Source of the DNA: Nipponacmea schrenckii
Taxonomy: Eukaryota > Mollusca > Gastropoda > Lottiidae
Direction of reading: 5' to 3'
Assembly: GCA_030562195.1 (NCBI GenBank)
Contig: CM060199.1
Span: 26,060,338 to 26,124,337, forward strand
DNA: 64,000 nucleotides
Position numbers and translations under genes: made by a program. Of the stretch, positions 12,180 to 22,833 are shown piece by piece. The notes under the pieces were generated by a model. That model saw nothing but the letters and a program-made list of their open reading frames with translations. It searched no databases and was not told the DNA's origin. How positions within the stretch are numbered: position 1 is the first letter of the stretch; every line of letters starts with the position of its first letter.

Positions 12180-12560
12180 ACAAGGTTTCCACTCTTTCGG
12201 TCAGCCAATCGGTTTTACCGAAGGCTCCATTCCCCATCCATGACCGTCTATTATCGACCGATTCCGCGTTTTACCGTTTAACAAGGGTATCGGTTAACCA
12301 ATCGGTTTTACCGAAGACTCCAGTCATAACCAACTTATACCGACCGATCCCGCTAGTTTCAGTAAGAAAAAATACTTTTAATGTTGACAGTTTACTGATA
12401 ACATCATAACCAACACAAGGTTTTTACTTTTTAGGTTAATTGGTTTAACCGACGGTCCCACCTTGCCGTCTTTTATCGACCGATCATAACCAACACAAGG
12501 TTTTGACTTTTTAGATTAATAAATCGGTTTAATTGATCGATTCCGCCCACACCCCCCGTA
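12180..12560. repeat. Degenerate repeat around AATCGGTTTTACCGA
   Basis: Three or four decayed units share AATCGGTTTTACCGAAG, CGACCGATTCCGC and ACACAAGGTTT. They appear related to the end of the preceding 171-base unit (CTGCGTTTTACC). Confidence 0.65.
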
Positions 12561-12599
12561 CGCTACGCCCCTGTTCATCAATCATACTTTCTCTTTCCG

Positions 12600-14560
12600 G
12601 CAAAGATTTTCCGGAGGTAAGAAAAGTGTACTTAAGAGAGAGTCAATAATAAAATCACTTTAACTTACTACTAAAAAAACTAGACGAACTGCTAAATGGA
12701 CAGAAATGTTGGTGCCGATTGTATCACGCTCTTCATATAAAAATGAAAATGATTTCAATTAATTACCAGGATAAATGTAAATTGAAGAAGATTTTTCAGA
12801 AAAAGAGAATAATTTATCATGGAAAGGGATACAACCGCCTAATTATATAGAAATGAATATAAGGTACACAAATCATATCTGGATATTATATCAACGTCGG
12901 TTTAGCTTAGCAAATGACACAATTCAAGTAAAAAGAACTTTGGGAATATCACCACGACTTCACGAACCATTTCTTCCACATTCAGCAGTTCTAGTTGAAC
13001 AGAATGTTATCTGTCTGTACTGTAAAAATCACTTTTACACATGATAAAGTGAATAATCATAAGAACATATCCCTTGATACAATAATTCACAAATTATCGG
13101 GGGTCCGATTCATTGTTGGTCTAATAGCGCTAATGGAATCATTTTTAAAAATTCTGGTTAATTTTTGCAAATTAGGATTCATTTCGAAATGGTAATTTCT
13201 ATTAAATTAAAAAGGATGTCAATCTTATTCGTTCAGAATGACCGGATATATTCTTCACTAGAAGTTACATAGAACACATTCTAGATGAAATTACAGGAAA
13301 TCGAGATAAGTTGCGTTCATTTTAGTTGTTGATACGAACAACTAGATAATATTTTCAAGTTTACGGCCTGACTGATAATATACATTATTGCCTTCAAGAT
13401 TTTGTTACAACTTATACATTTTTGTCCATTTTGGATATATACTTTAGTTGTCAATAGCAACTAGAACTGTCAACAGCTTCGAGCGCAGAACAAAAGCCCA
13501 TCCCATGTCTTTCCGTACCTTTTGTACACTGAGCTTTTTAACTTTCAACCCCGGTGGTTTAAAGTCGTGAATGAACATGAAACTAAAACCTTCGGGTAAC
13601 TAATATGTATACCACTTCAGCAATTTCAGAATTCACAAAGTTTCAAGGTTAATAAGACTAAGAAACTTCAAGCCATAAACCATTTGCATTAAGATTCTGA
13701 GGCTCTTTTTATTTTAAAGCCTGGAAATCTAGTTTAAGGATTTGATTATTGTTAAGGGGAAAAAAACTTGAATTTTTTTGGGCTAAGCTAAAAATCGGAT
13801 CATATTATCAAAGTTCTGCCATATATTTTTATGTTTATAAAAATGATATTAATGTGGATTTTTTTTTATTTCCAATCAGTAGATTAGCTTTCCACAAGAA
13901 ATATTACTCCAGGGCTTACTACATATTGATAATTCACTTAAAAAGTGTTGGGAATAGATCAATAATAGAAGTTGATTGGAAAATATTTAATTAATATTTA
14001 AAATATAGTTTTAATATCCGTGACAGAAGGAAGTCGTGATAATTATGTTAATTACTCGTAATCTCTTTAAGGTTGTGTATTTGATTATTCAAGGCTTATT
14101 TCTTTGTTAATGCATAAATAATACGAAAAATTAAACACTTAATTAAAGCCTACAATCACACTTCTATTCGAATGGATTCTAAATCTTTATCCTATACATC
14201 ATCACAGACATTAAATTCTCCTGGTGCCATTTTGGTTTATGTAAGGAGAAAAAAAATGGATCAAAGAGAGAAAAAATAGACGCAATGAAGCTATAGAAAT
14301 AGGAATGATAGAAGTATAAATATTACAGAATAAAGTTATAATAAAAGTAAAAATAAAAGATTTAAAAGTCAAACACACAATAGAAATGAACAGTAACAAT
14401 TAGTAAAAATACCGGTGTCTTTGTTTCGCCGACAATGCTCCGACATCTCCGACACTCCGACAAGTCATTTTCAATAATTAATATATATTTATTTCAACAT
14501 TAAATTTTGTAATCATATTCATTGTATGCTTTTAGAAAGCAAATTTCAGGCACCTCACTA
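12600..14560. other. Nothing recognised
   Basis: AT-rich DNA with scattered short ORFs (the longest about 81 codons at 13749-13994) and no motif I recognise. At 14280-14400 a degenerate ATAGAAGTA repeat begins; it resumes after the next feature. Confidence 0.6.
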
Positions 14561-14574
14561 TATCGAGTTCAAAA

Positions 14575-15030
14575 CAATACTCAAACCAAGTTTCATCAAA
14601 ATCCATTAAGAATTGTTCTCTCAAGAGTGTTTACAAGCTAAAATTGAACGCGTTTTCAAGAACATGGGCAATAACTCATACTCAATGTTTTTCGATTTCG
14701 CTGATTTTCAATAGGGTTTATCCTTGAGTTATAACATACTCTTACACCATGTTTCATCAAAATCAGTCAAGAATTGCACATTGTAGAGTGTTCACGAGCC
14801 ATTCAAGAACAAGGGCAAGAACTCATAATAAATTTTTTCCGATTTTGCTGATTTTCAATAGGGTTCATCCTAGTGTGATCAAGTTTCATCAAAATCCATT
14901 AAGAATTGCGCCCTCTAGAGTGTTTACGAGCAATTGTGGACTGACGGACGGACTGACGGACAGACAGACGGACGGACCGACGGACATGGGTGACGACAAT
15001 ATACGCCCCCCATTTCATATGGGCGTATAA
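14575..15030. repeat. Mollusc-type repeat, three units ending in a GACGGACGG tract
   Basis: CAAGTTTCATCAAAATCCAT and AAGAATTG with AGAGTGTTTACRAGC recur three times (from 14586, 14752 and 14880). The last unit runs into GACGGACGG/GACAGACAG simple sequence and then GACGACAATATACGCCCC with GGGCGTATAA, an inverted GGGCGTAT pair. It seems inserted into the ATAGAAGTA repeat that flanks it. Confidence 0.8.
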
Positions 15031-15420
15031 AAATGAAGATATAATAGAAGTAAAGACATGATAGTTGTTAATATATGATAGAAGTAATGATTGGAGTATT
15101 GATAGAAGTAGAGATAAAGTTTGATAAGTAAAAATGCAAAAGAAGTGAAGATGTAATAAAGAAACTATTTTATAGAAGTAACGATATGATATAATAAAAA
15201 GAAATATAAGTAAAGATATTATAAATGTATAGAAGTAAAGATTTAATTGGATCGAAATAAAGATATAATAGAAGTAGGGATGCGATAGACGCCAATATAT
15301 TATCTAGATAGATTTCAAGTAAAGCTATACTTTGTCATAGAAACTAGAAATAATAGAAGTAAAGCCGGGGTTAAAATAACGATTAGAATAGAAATAAATG
15401 AATGCCTGAAAAAGTAATAA
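15030..15420. repeat. Degenerate short tandem repeat ATAGAAGTAAAGAT
   Basis: Many imperfect units of roughly 15 to 20 bases with the core TAGAAGTAAAGA. No coding potential. Confidence 0.75.
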
Positions 15421-16283
15421 TTATACTCGGAAAGTAAACTTTAATCCAATGTAATATATGGCATACACAGTTTCTTGTTAAACCAACTTCTGCATCCATC
15501 TAGACATGATTGACTCCAGTGAATAATTGCAATAATTAGAAGAAATTATTTAACTATTATAAACGATTTTTCGAAGGAAACAGTCGAGACAAACTGTTAC
15601 CGTAGGTTGTAGTTCGCAGTGTTTTCATTATCTCTACTATTAGAACCTTGTGCACTTTGGAAGACGATATAAACATAGACAGAGGTTTGACAACATAGTT
15701 ATAACATAGATAATATTTGACCAAATATTCCAACGTTTATTTTGGGCATAAATATATCCACTAGATCAGAGTCCTATCTTCACAATAGTCGCATCCTGAT
15801 CTTGATCAGCTTATGTATTTCAATAGTTATTTTATTTTTATTTTTTTTTTTGCAGTAACCGAGTATGGACATAGTGTTTTATAACGAACGGATTATTTGT
15901 ATGAATGCTAATCCTACCCTCTTTATTGACAATGAAAAAAAGATTAGTAGAGCGTCCTAACGACTAAGCCTTAAAATTATTAGAGATTGAAGATTTATGA
16001 AAAGTGATTTGATGTTTTTTAAATGTAAAAACAGATACAAAAAAATAAAAATCCACATCAAAACTATATTCAGATTTAAATCCAAACTCCAAGGTTGGCT
16101 ACTTTTACAAATTATCAATTTAATAATTATAATGCTCTTGGGAGTTGAGAATTTATACTTTTTGTGTAAACAATATTTTATTCATATACATGTAATAATG
16201 AAATTGATGGAGGAACAGGCTCTTCGCCTATATCCCCCTTGTCCCTAAACAATATGTACATAATAAATACAAAAGATAATGGA
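15421..16283. other. Nothing recognised
   Basis: AT-rich spacer with an 83-codon chance ORF (15997-16248, +) rich in Lys and Ile. A T run at 15840 precedes TTGCAG, but no exon follows that I can support. Confidence 0.5.
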
Positions 16284-16706
16284 TTAAAGTAGTAAAATTT
16301 GTTGTTTGACAAACATAATTACAAAGGTATCTACACCTCTGTGCTGGAAATATTGGGTAAATGTATAAGTTGCACAGAACCTTTTGCTGAGTTGAATGAA
16401 ATTATTATGAAAATGATTAAAGATGATTCTTGACATGTGGTTCCGAAAAGAAGTAAATTTATTGATAGTTCGGTAGGTTCTAAGTGGAAGAGTGGTTTTA
16501 CGTGCATTTGAATTTATCGGACAATGTAGTAAAAAATGCTCAGGATTTTCGAATATGTGACCACAAGAGCAGGTAGGATTGTCCGAAACATGTCGTAGGA
16601 ATTTATGTCCATATGCGCTACAAGAAATACGAAGGCGAGTATGCAGAATTTGAATTTTTCGAGAGCCTAAAAAAGTATGATGTGGGTACATGTAATAGGA
16701 TGTCAT
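16284..16706 (-). pseudogene. LINE retrotransposon 3' fragment (C-terminal zinc-binding region)
   Basis: The ORF reads KIQILHTRLRISCSAYGHKF, then CSCGHIFENPEHFLLHCPIN and SNARKTTL. This is the cysteine-rich tail after the reverse transcriptase in many non-LTR ORF2 proteins (I-H-RLR--CS, then CxCG...E..H.L..C). The catalytic domain is absent, so this is a 5'-truncated copy. It ends near 16284 and is followed by AT-rich sequence. The clade cannot be fixed from this part. Confidence 0.75.
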
Positions 16707-16764
16707 TTGATTTGAGAGCTGCTTTAAAGGAATTTATAAGTTAATAAGTTACTCCCATAGATAT

Positions 16765-17185
16765 CATATATTGTACCACAACTAACAAAAATTCTGAGTT
16801 CTGATTGGTCGAAATACATGGGGTTTAATAGCAATTTGACATCATGTCTTTGCAATTTAACGTATTAATTTCAGCGAACTAGTTACAAATCTTGTTAATG
16901 TTAATGATAAAAAGGATGTCTTCTTTTTCATTCGATAGCGCACGTGCAGTTTGTTGTTATGTGCGTCATACTGCACCTAACGTCATAAAAACCAAATAAC
17001 CCATGTTCTAAATTATCCATAAAAAGAGTCCGGGAACAAAATAATCACAATTTGTGGTACAATTCCGATAAACGACTTTCTGTTTTAGATTTAGAGGGGG
17101 TTTATTCGATATTTAACCATGCTTGAATATACCATTAGAGACCCTCGACCGCAAGTGGTCTCGGGATCTAATGATTCAAACATGG
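16765..17185 (-). repeat. Dispersed foldback-like repeat, copy 2 (inverse of 5200-5665)
   Basis: Read on the minus strand the block order matches copy 1, from TGGTCTCGGGATCTAATG-type sequence to GTGGTACAAT. It differs mainly in an internal segment near 17000-17070, which ends in GGAATTGTACCACAAATTG. Confidence 0.85.
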
Positions 17186-17232
17186 TTAAATATCGAATAA
17201 ACCCCCTCTAAATCTAAAACAGAAAGTGTTTA
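17085..17232. repeat. Inverted repeat (arms about 46 bases)
   Basis: The arm TTTAGAGGGGGTTTATTCGA with ATATTTAACCATG near 17090-17130 is mirrored at 17187-17232 (CATGGTTAAATATCG with AATAAACCCCCTC). The spacer contains the GAGACC...GGTCTC hairpin. Copy 1 at 5.2 kb has only one arm, so this end is either complete here or duplicated. Confidence 0.8.
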
Positions 17233-17668
17233 TCTTCTAAATAGACTAGATAGGAATGACGTCATCTAAACACGGCGTCATCGTCCGCCATCTTGCTAAG
17301 TTGATTCATCAACAAAGATGGCTTAGTAATAATAATGATAATAATAAACTCTTTATTTTACAAGGGTCAGAATTAGGCCCAATATACAAGGACATGGTCC
17401 TGTCTCAAATTCAGTCAATGGGACAATTCGTTGGAAAAGAAAGAAGCGAAAATACACAATAGGGCCTACACTAATATACAATTCACCTAAAAATACGCAA
17501 GTACATGTGCATTAAATGGAGTGAAAATATATGGATAATACTCCTCTTCATACTGTTTTTGTCGGCTATAGAGTGAACACAAGCTAAATTTGATATTGCA
17601 TCAAACTCTTTTCGTATTAGATGATATCTAATTCATTGAATTTACTAATTCGTTTCCGGCGATTTAGT

Positions 17669-17762
17669 TACGTATTTCGACTTTGGCGAAAACGTATTGT
17701 AATCGTTCGGATTATTACGTATTTCGACTTTGGCGAAAACGTATTGTAATCGTTCGGATTAT
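17669..17762 (+). repeat. 47-base hairpin unit, two copies
   Basis: ACGTATTTCGACTTTGGCGA followed by AAACGTATTGTAATCG and TTCGGATTATT occurs twice, just before the first array module. TACGTATTTCG pairs imperfectly with CGAAAACGTA. The same unit occurs three times at 31389-31529. Confidence 0.92.
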
Positions 17763-19396
17763 TGCAGTGCGTTCTTCGAACGCACTGCTTTGTTTTCGAA
17801 ATGACTATTTTTTTTTTGTCTCTTTCTGGTCACGCTCCCCAGCCATAACTGCAAATGTCTTACACAATCTGGCGTGATATTGTAACGTAATCTAGTGCTC
17901 GTTGTTGTTTAAATGTAAAATGACGCATTTTTGTTCTACCGGAAATGACGTAGAACGTCACAAATTTTATTTTTGTTTACTAACTCATGGCTCGTTTTTT
18001 TATCCAATCTGGTTCGGACTTTTTTTATTTACTACTTATAACTTAGATTTATATAATAGCAGTTTAAAAATTTTGAAATTTTTACTTTTGTTGCTGACTT
18101 TTGAATTTTAAAATTTAACACTTTTTCTAACTTTTGCAATTTTGATTATATCGAAATCAAAATTTGCAGTTAGATAAACATTTTTCTTGTCAAGAAAAAT
18201 CTGTTTTCAAAATGTCGACATCACTTCCGGTTTCGGCGTCATACGTCGCTAAACTTCGAATTTTCACTTCCGCAATTCTAAAGATATTTGAATTTTTTTT
18301 TTTTGCAATTAGTTACTATTAATCCATAATGATTTTATAATTAACAAAAATTGAACCGGAAGTAACAGATCAGTCGCCATCATTAAACCACTTACTTTTG
18401 TAAAGTGAAAAATTGGGCCTTAGGGGTTAATCGGACAATTGTAATTTTGATGTCTATGTAATCTTTAATCGATTGCTAACAATTCTTAGGAAGCCGAATT
18501 TTGAATTTCGATTTAGCTTACCTTTCATTTCCGGTTCTTTTTTTTCACTCAGTGCCTAATTTTCCAACGTTCATATATCGTGACCTTGACCTTTGGTGAC
18601 CATGTGACCTGCACAAAAGTTGTTGCCCTTGTCGAGATCTATCCATTGATGTCTTCATTTGTGTTGTGCAATGTCAACTTCCGGTTTTACAGCCATTTGA
18701 AAATTGCATTTTTAACTACGAAGAGCTCTGTCACGTGACCTAATTTACATACGTCAAAATTTCTTTTATGTCCTTATTACGCGTAATTTATTCTTTCCAA
18801 TGGTGTATAACACTTTGTATTTTGATCAAAATTGCGCTTTTTAATATTTGAAAATTTTGTTCTCAGTTATATATTAATTGTGCGTGATTTATGAAAAGCA
18901 CGTGTTTTTTTTAAAATTTACGTCTTATTTTTTCACAAAAATTGGTAGATGAGTAGACAAAAAATTATCATTAAAGATTCCGATAAAACATTTTCCGAAA
19001 TTAGCCGGAAACGTCCGAAAATGACCAAAAAATGTAGAAAATCACAGAAATCGGAATTTTCGGATTAAATTTTTGCACCAACTTGCAATTTTTTTATTCC
19101 ACAGAATTAGTACCATCAATATCTTCATTTTGTATGTATGCCGTATATGCAAATTCCTAACCGTTTGATCGCCATCTTGAAATATGCAAATTATTGGAAA
19201 AATACTACTCGTCCGCCATTTTTAATCCTATTTTTTTCAGACTTGTTTTAAAATATAATTTGGATAATTATCTAGGCCCTCTACTGGCATATTTTTCAAT
19301 TTCAAATTTGTCTTTGGACCAGGTCCTGCCAAAGTTTTTCAAAACTGACTTCCGTTTGAAAGTTCATAACTTTTGAACTCTACCATATGCATCCTT

Positions 19397-19620
19397 TTGA
19401 TCTCATAACAACATCACCAGAGAGGCACTGGACTGGAATCCCCAAGGGCATAGAAGACAAGGACGACCTTTACATAGCTTGAAAAGAATAAGACTGAAAG
19501 AGCTAGGAAGGATTGGCAAGACCTGGAATGAAGCAAAAAGAACAGCTCATAACAGAGTGAGATGGAGAACGTCTGTAGCAGCCCTATTCTCCGCAAGGAA
19601 CGAAGAGGACTAACTTACTA
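19397..19620 (+). pseudogene. 5'-truncated LINE tail inside module A1
   Basis: The plus strand reads ITREALDWNPQGHRRQGRP, then GKTWNEAKRTAHNRVRWRT and SVAAL, ending at a TAA. This is the tail found at the end of many LINE ORF2 proteins (W.PQG.RRRGRP...TW.E...R..WR..V.AL). The insertion is flanked by ATATGCATCCTT at 19385-19396 and again at 19621-19632, a 12-base target duplication. The identical insertion sits in module A2 but not in A3. Confidence 0.85.
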
Positions 19621-20464
19621 ATATGCATCCTTATTTTTCTGCACAATCATCTTCATTGGCTAAAGATTCATATGATACCTTGATTTCTAATTTTAGTAAA
19701 GAACATTTGGATTAATAGGGATCCAAAAATTGGTAATTTGCATATTTCTCGTATCTTCGGATGGTTATATCTCATGAACAAGACTCTTGGCAACATTCTA
19801 ATTGACATTATTGTGATGTGATTTTTATCAGCTTTCTAACAATATCTTTATTTTAGCTATAGACCGAAAACTGTTGAAAATACGCCTAGTAGAAAATAAG
19901 CGATTTTAACATTCATATTTTTTTTATATTTAGTTCTATTTAACTTAAAAACAAAATTCGAACAGATTTATAATGTGCAAATTCACAGCTTTAAAGCAAT
20001 ATATAAATCAATATGTATAAATAAAAATTGCGAAAAGTTTAAGAATAAAATTACACTCTAATTAAACAGATATAAATGCAACAGGTCATAAAGTCTGATT
20101 GTGTTAATTTCTTATCTTTTGGTCAAGACACAAATTTTGACATTTCCATTTTTCCCCAAACCCAAACAAAACAAGTCATTAGACTTTGTGGGCGTGGTTA
20201 AGCCCAGATATTTTACATCACTGTGTGTATTTTTCTTTCAATCGAAATAGGGTCTCGGAGGATCAGTCAATATGTGTTATTTTGATGTACATGTATATAG
20301 AATCTATAACCGATTGCCGAAATTTATATGGAAACTGATTTTTGAATTTTTAATTTGATTTTGTTTTTTTTTTTCGATTAAAAATTATAAAAACTTCGAA
20401 GGTGTATATTGTGACGTTGACCTTTGGCGATCTTTATACCTGTACAAATGTGATACGTTCTATC

Positions 20465-20964
20465 NNNNNNNNNNNNNNNNNNNNNNNNNNNNNNNNNNNN
20501 NNNNNNNNNNNNNNNNNNNNNNNNNNNNNNNNNNNNNNNNNNNNNNNNNNNNNNNNNNNNNNNNNNNNNNNNNNNNNNNNNNNNNNNNNNNNNNNNNNNN
20601 NNNNNNNNNNNNNNNNNNNNNNNNNNNNNNNNNNNNNNNNNNNNNNNNNNNNNNNNNNNNNNNNNNNNNNNNNNNNNNNNNNNNNNNNNNNNNNNNNNNN
20701 NNNNNNNNNNNNNNNNNNNNNNNNNNNNNNNNNNNNNNNNNNNNNNNNNNNNNNNNNNNNNNNNNNNNNNNNNNNNNNNNNNNNNNNNNNNNNNNNNNNN
20801 NNNNNNNNNNNNNNNNNNNNNNNNNNNNNNNNNNNNNNNNNNNNNNNNNNNNNNNNNNNNNNNNNNNNNNNNNNNNNNNNNNNNNNNNNNNNNNNNNNNN
20901 NNNNNNNNNNNNNNNNNNNNNNNNNNNNNNNNNNNNNNNNNNNNNNNNNNNNNNNNNNNNNNNN
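20465..20964. other. Assembly gap, 500 N
   Basis: Exactly 500 N. Sequence 19970-20464 before the gap recurs as 20965-21455 after it with only small differences, so the two contig ends probably overlap and no sequence is missing. Confidence 0.95.
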
Positions 20965-22833
20965 ATAATGTGCAAATTCACAGCTTTAAAGCAATATATA
21001 AATCAATATGTATAAATAAAAATTGCGAAAAGTTTAAGAATAAAATTACACTCTAATTAAACAGATATAAATGCAACAGGTCATAAAGTCTGATTGTGTT
21101 AATTTCTTATCTTTTGGTCAAGACACAAATTTTGACATTTCCATTTATACCAACCAATCAAAACAAGTCATTAGACTTTGTGGGCGTGGTTAAGCCCAGA
21201 TATTTTACATCACTGTGTGTATTTTTCTTTCAATCGAAATAGGGTCTCGGAGGATCAGTCAATATGTGTTATTTTGATGTACATGTATATAGAATCTATA
21301 ACCGATTGCCGAAATTTATATGGAAACTGATTTTTGAATTTTTAATTTGATTTTGTTTTTTTTTACGATTAAAAATTATAAAAACTTCGAAGGTGTATAT
21401 TGTGACGTTGACCTTTGGCGATCTTTATACCTGTACAAATGTGATACGTTCTATCCAATGACATATTAAGCTTTATAGCAAAATGTAAACTTTCGGTTTA
21501 TCGGCAATTACAAATTTCAAATATTTCCTATAAAACGGTCAATTCACAAATTTTGACATTTCCAGTTAAGGTTTCCAACACAAGTCATAGGACTTTGTGG
21601 GCGTGGTTAAGCCTAGATATTTTTACATCACAAACCTTAATGATTGCCAGTCTATTAACAAGCTCAAATGTCACGTGTTAAATCATGAATAAATCATCTC
21701 TCCAAATAAATGCAAAATCAATCTACATTCTATCCTTAAATGACAGCCAGGAGACCAACAAATTCTAAATAGCTCGAAAGCTGCAGAACTGTTACAAACA
21801 GGTCTAGTTATTCTTTCCATATGTTATACACTGTATGTGTATAACACTTGATATTTGATCAAAATTGCACGTTTAAAATTTGCAAATTTTGTAATTTCTT
21901 CTATACTAACTGTGTGTATTTTTCATTAAATCGAAATAGGGTCTCGGAGGATAATTCAATTTGTGTTATATACCGATTGGCGAAATATATATGGAAACCG
22001 ATTTTTGAATTGTTATTTTGATTTTAATTTTTTTACGATTAAAAATTAATCCAGTTAAAATGATTCAAAGATATTATATATCTTAAATAAAAGGAATGAT
22101 TGTTCATTTCTCGTTGTGGGCGATGTATGATATGGAATATTTGAAAGGAAATGACAACCTTTAGAATTTTAAATGATATTCTCTTAAGCAAAAATAATGT
22201 ACAGTTGAGTGGACTAGTGGTATAAGGGACGGATCTCTATAAAATACTCTCTTAAAGATGTAAAGCCGCGCTGTTAATTTTATGTCTCTATGTTATACCA
22301 TGGCAACTTGCCACAAATTGCAGGATCTAATGTTCCTACTACACCTAAATTAAGATTGATAAATAAATAAATAAACAAATTAACAAGTATCAACGATTTG
22401 GAAAGTTAATGAAATCCGAGATCAATTTGTAATCTCAAATAATGTGTTTTGTCCCACAAATTTGTTTTTTCGACTTTTTGTTTTACACACTAATTAAGCA
22501 GATATAAATGTTACAAGAAGAGTTAAGAAGATAATGTAACAGGTTATAAAGTCAAATTGTGTTGATTTCTTATCGTTTGGTCAAGACACAAATTTTGACA
22601 TTTCCAGTTTTAGTATCGCAACCAATCAAAACAAGTCATTATACTGAGTAGGCGTGGTAACGTTCTATTTTAAATGACAGCCAGGAGATTAACAAATTCT
22701 AAATATCTCGGAAGCTGCACAACTGTTACAAACAGGTCTAGTTATTATTATGGAATTGGATAATATAAATGCAACGTTTCACCCATGCAATAGAAGGGAC
22801 GCGCACTGCCTTGGTACCGTCTAACGGTTCTAG

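Larger units (their letters stand above)
17763..22833 (+). mobile_element. Array module A1 (Helitron-like, noncoding; contains gap)
   Basis: It starts with the palindrome GCAGTGCGTTC-TTC-GAACGCACTGC and a T run. It ends with the hairpin ACCGT-CTA-ACGGT followed by TCTAG (22830-22833) and then T. The body has no long ORF but repeats the words ACTTCCGG/CCGGAAGT, GCCGCCATCTTG and GTGACCTTGACCTTTGG. A hairpin plus CTRR followed by T is the established 3' end of Helitrons. The inverted GCAGTGC/GCACTGC words near the two ends resemble the subterminal repeats of Helentrons. No Rep/helicase is encoded, so it would be non-autonomous. The gap at 20465-20964 inflates its length; removing the gap and one copy of the flanking duplication gives about 4.08 kb, the length of A2. 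Confidence 0.7.

Noticed and set aside
20402..20981. Frames made almost wholly of X residues
   Set aside because: They run through the 500-N gap and contain no real sequence; the same applies at 41893-42606.
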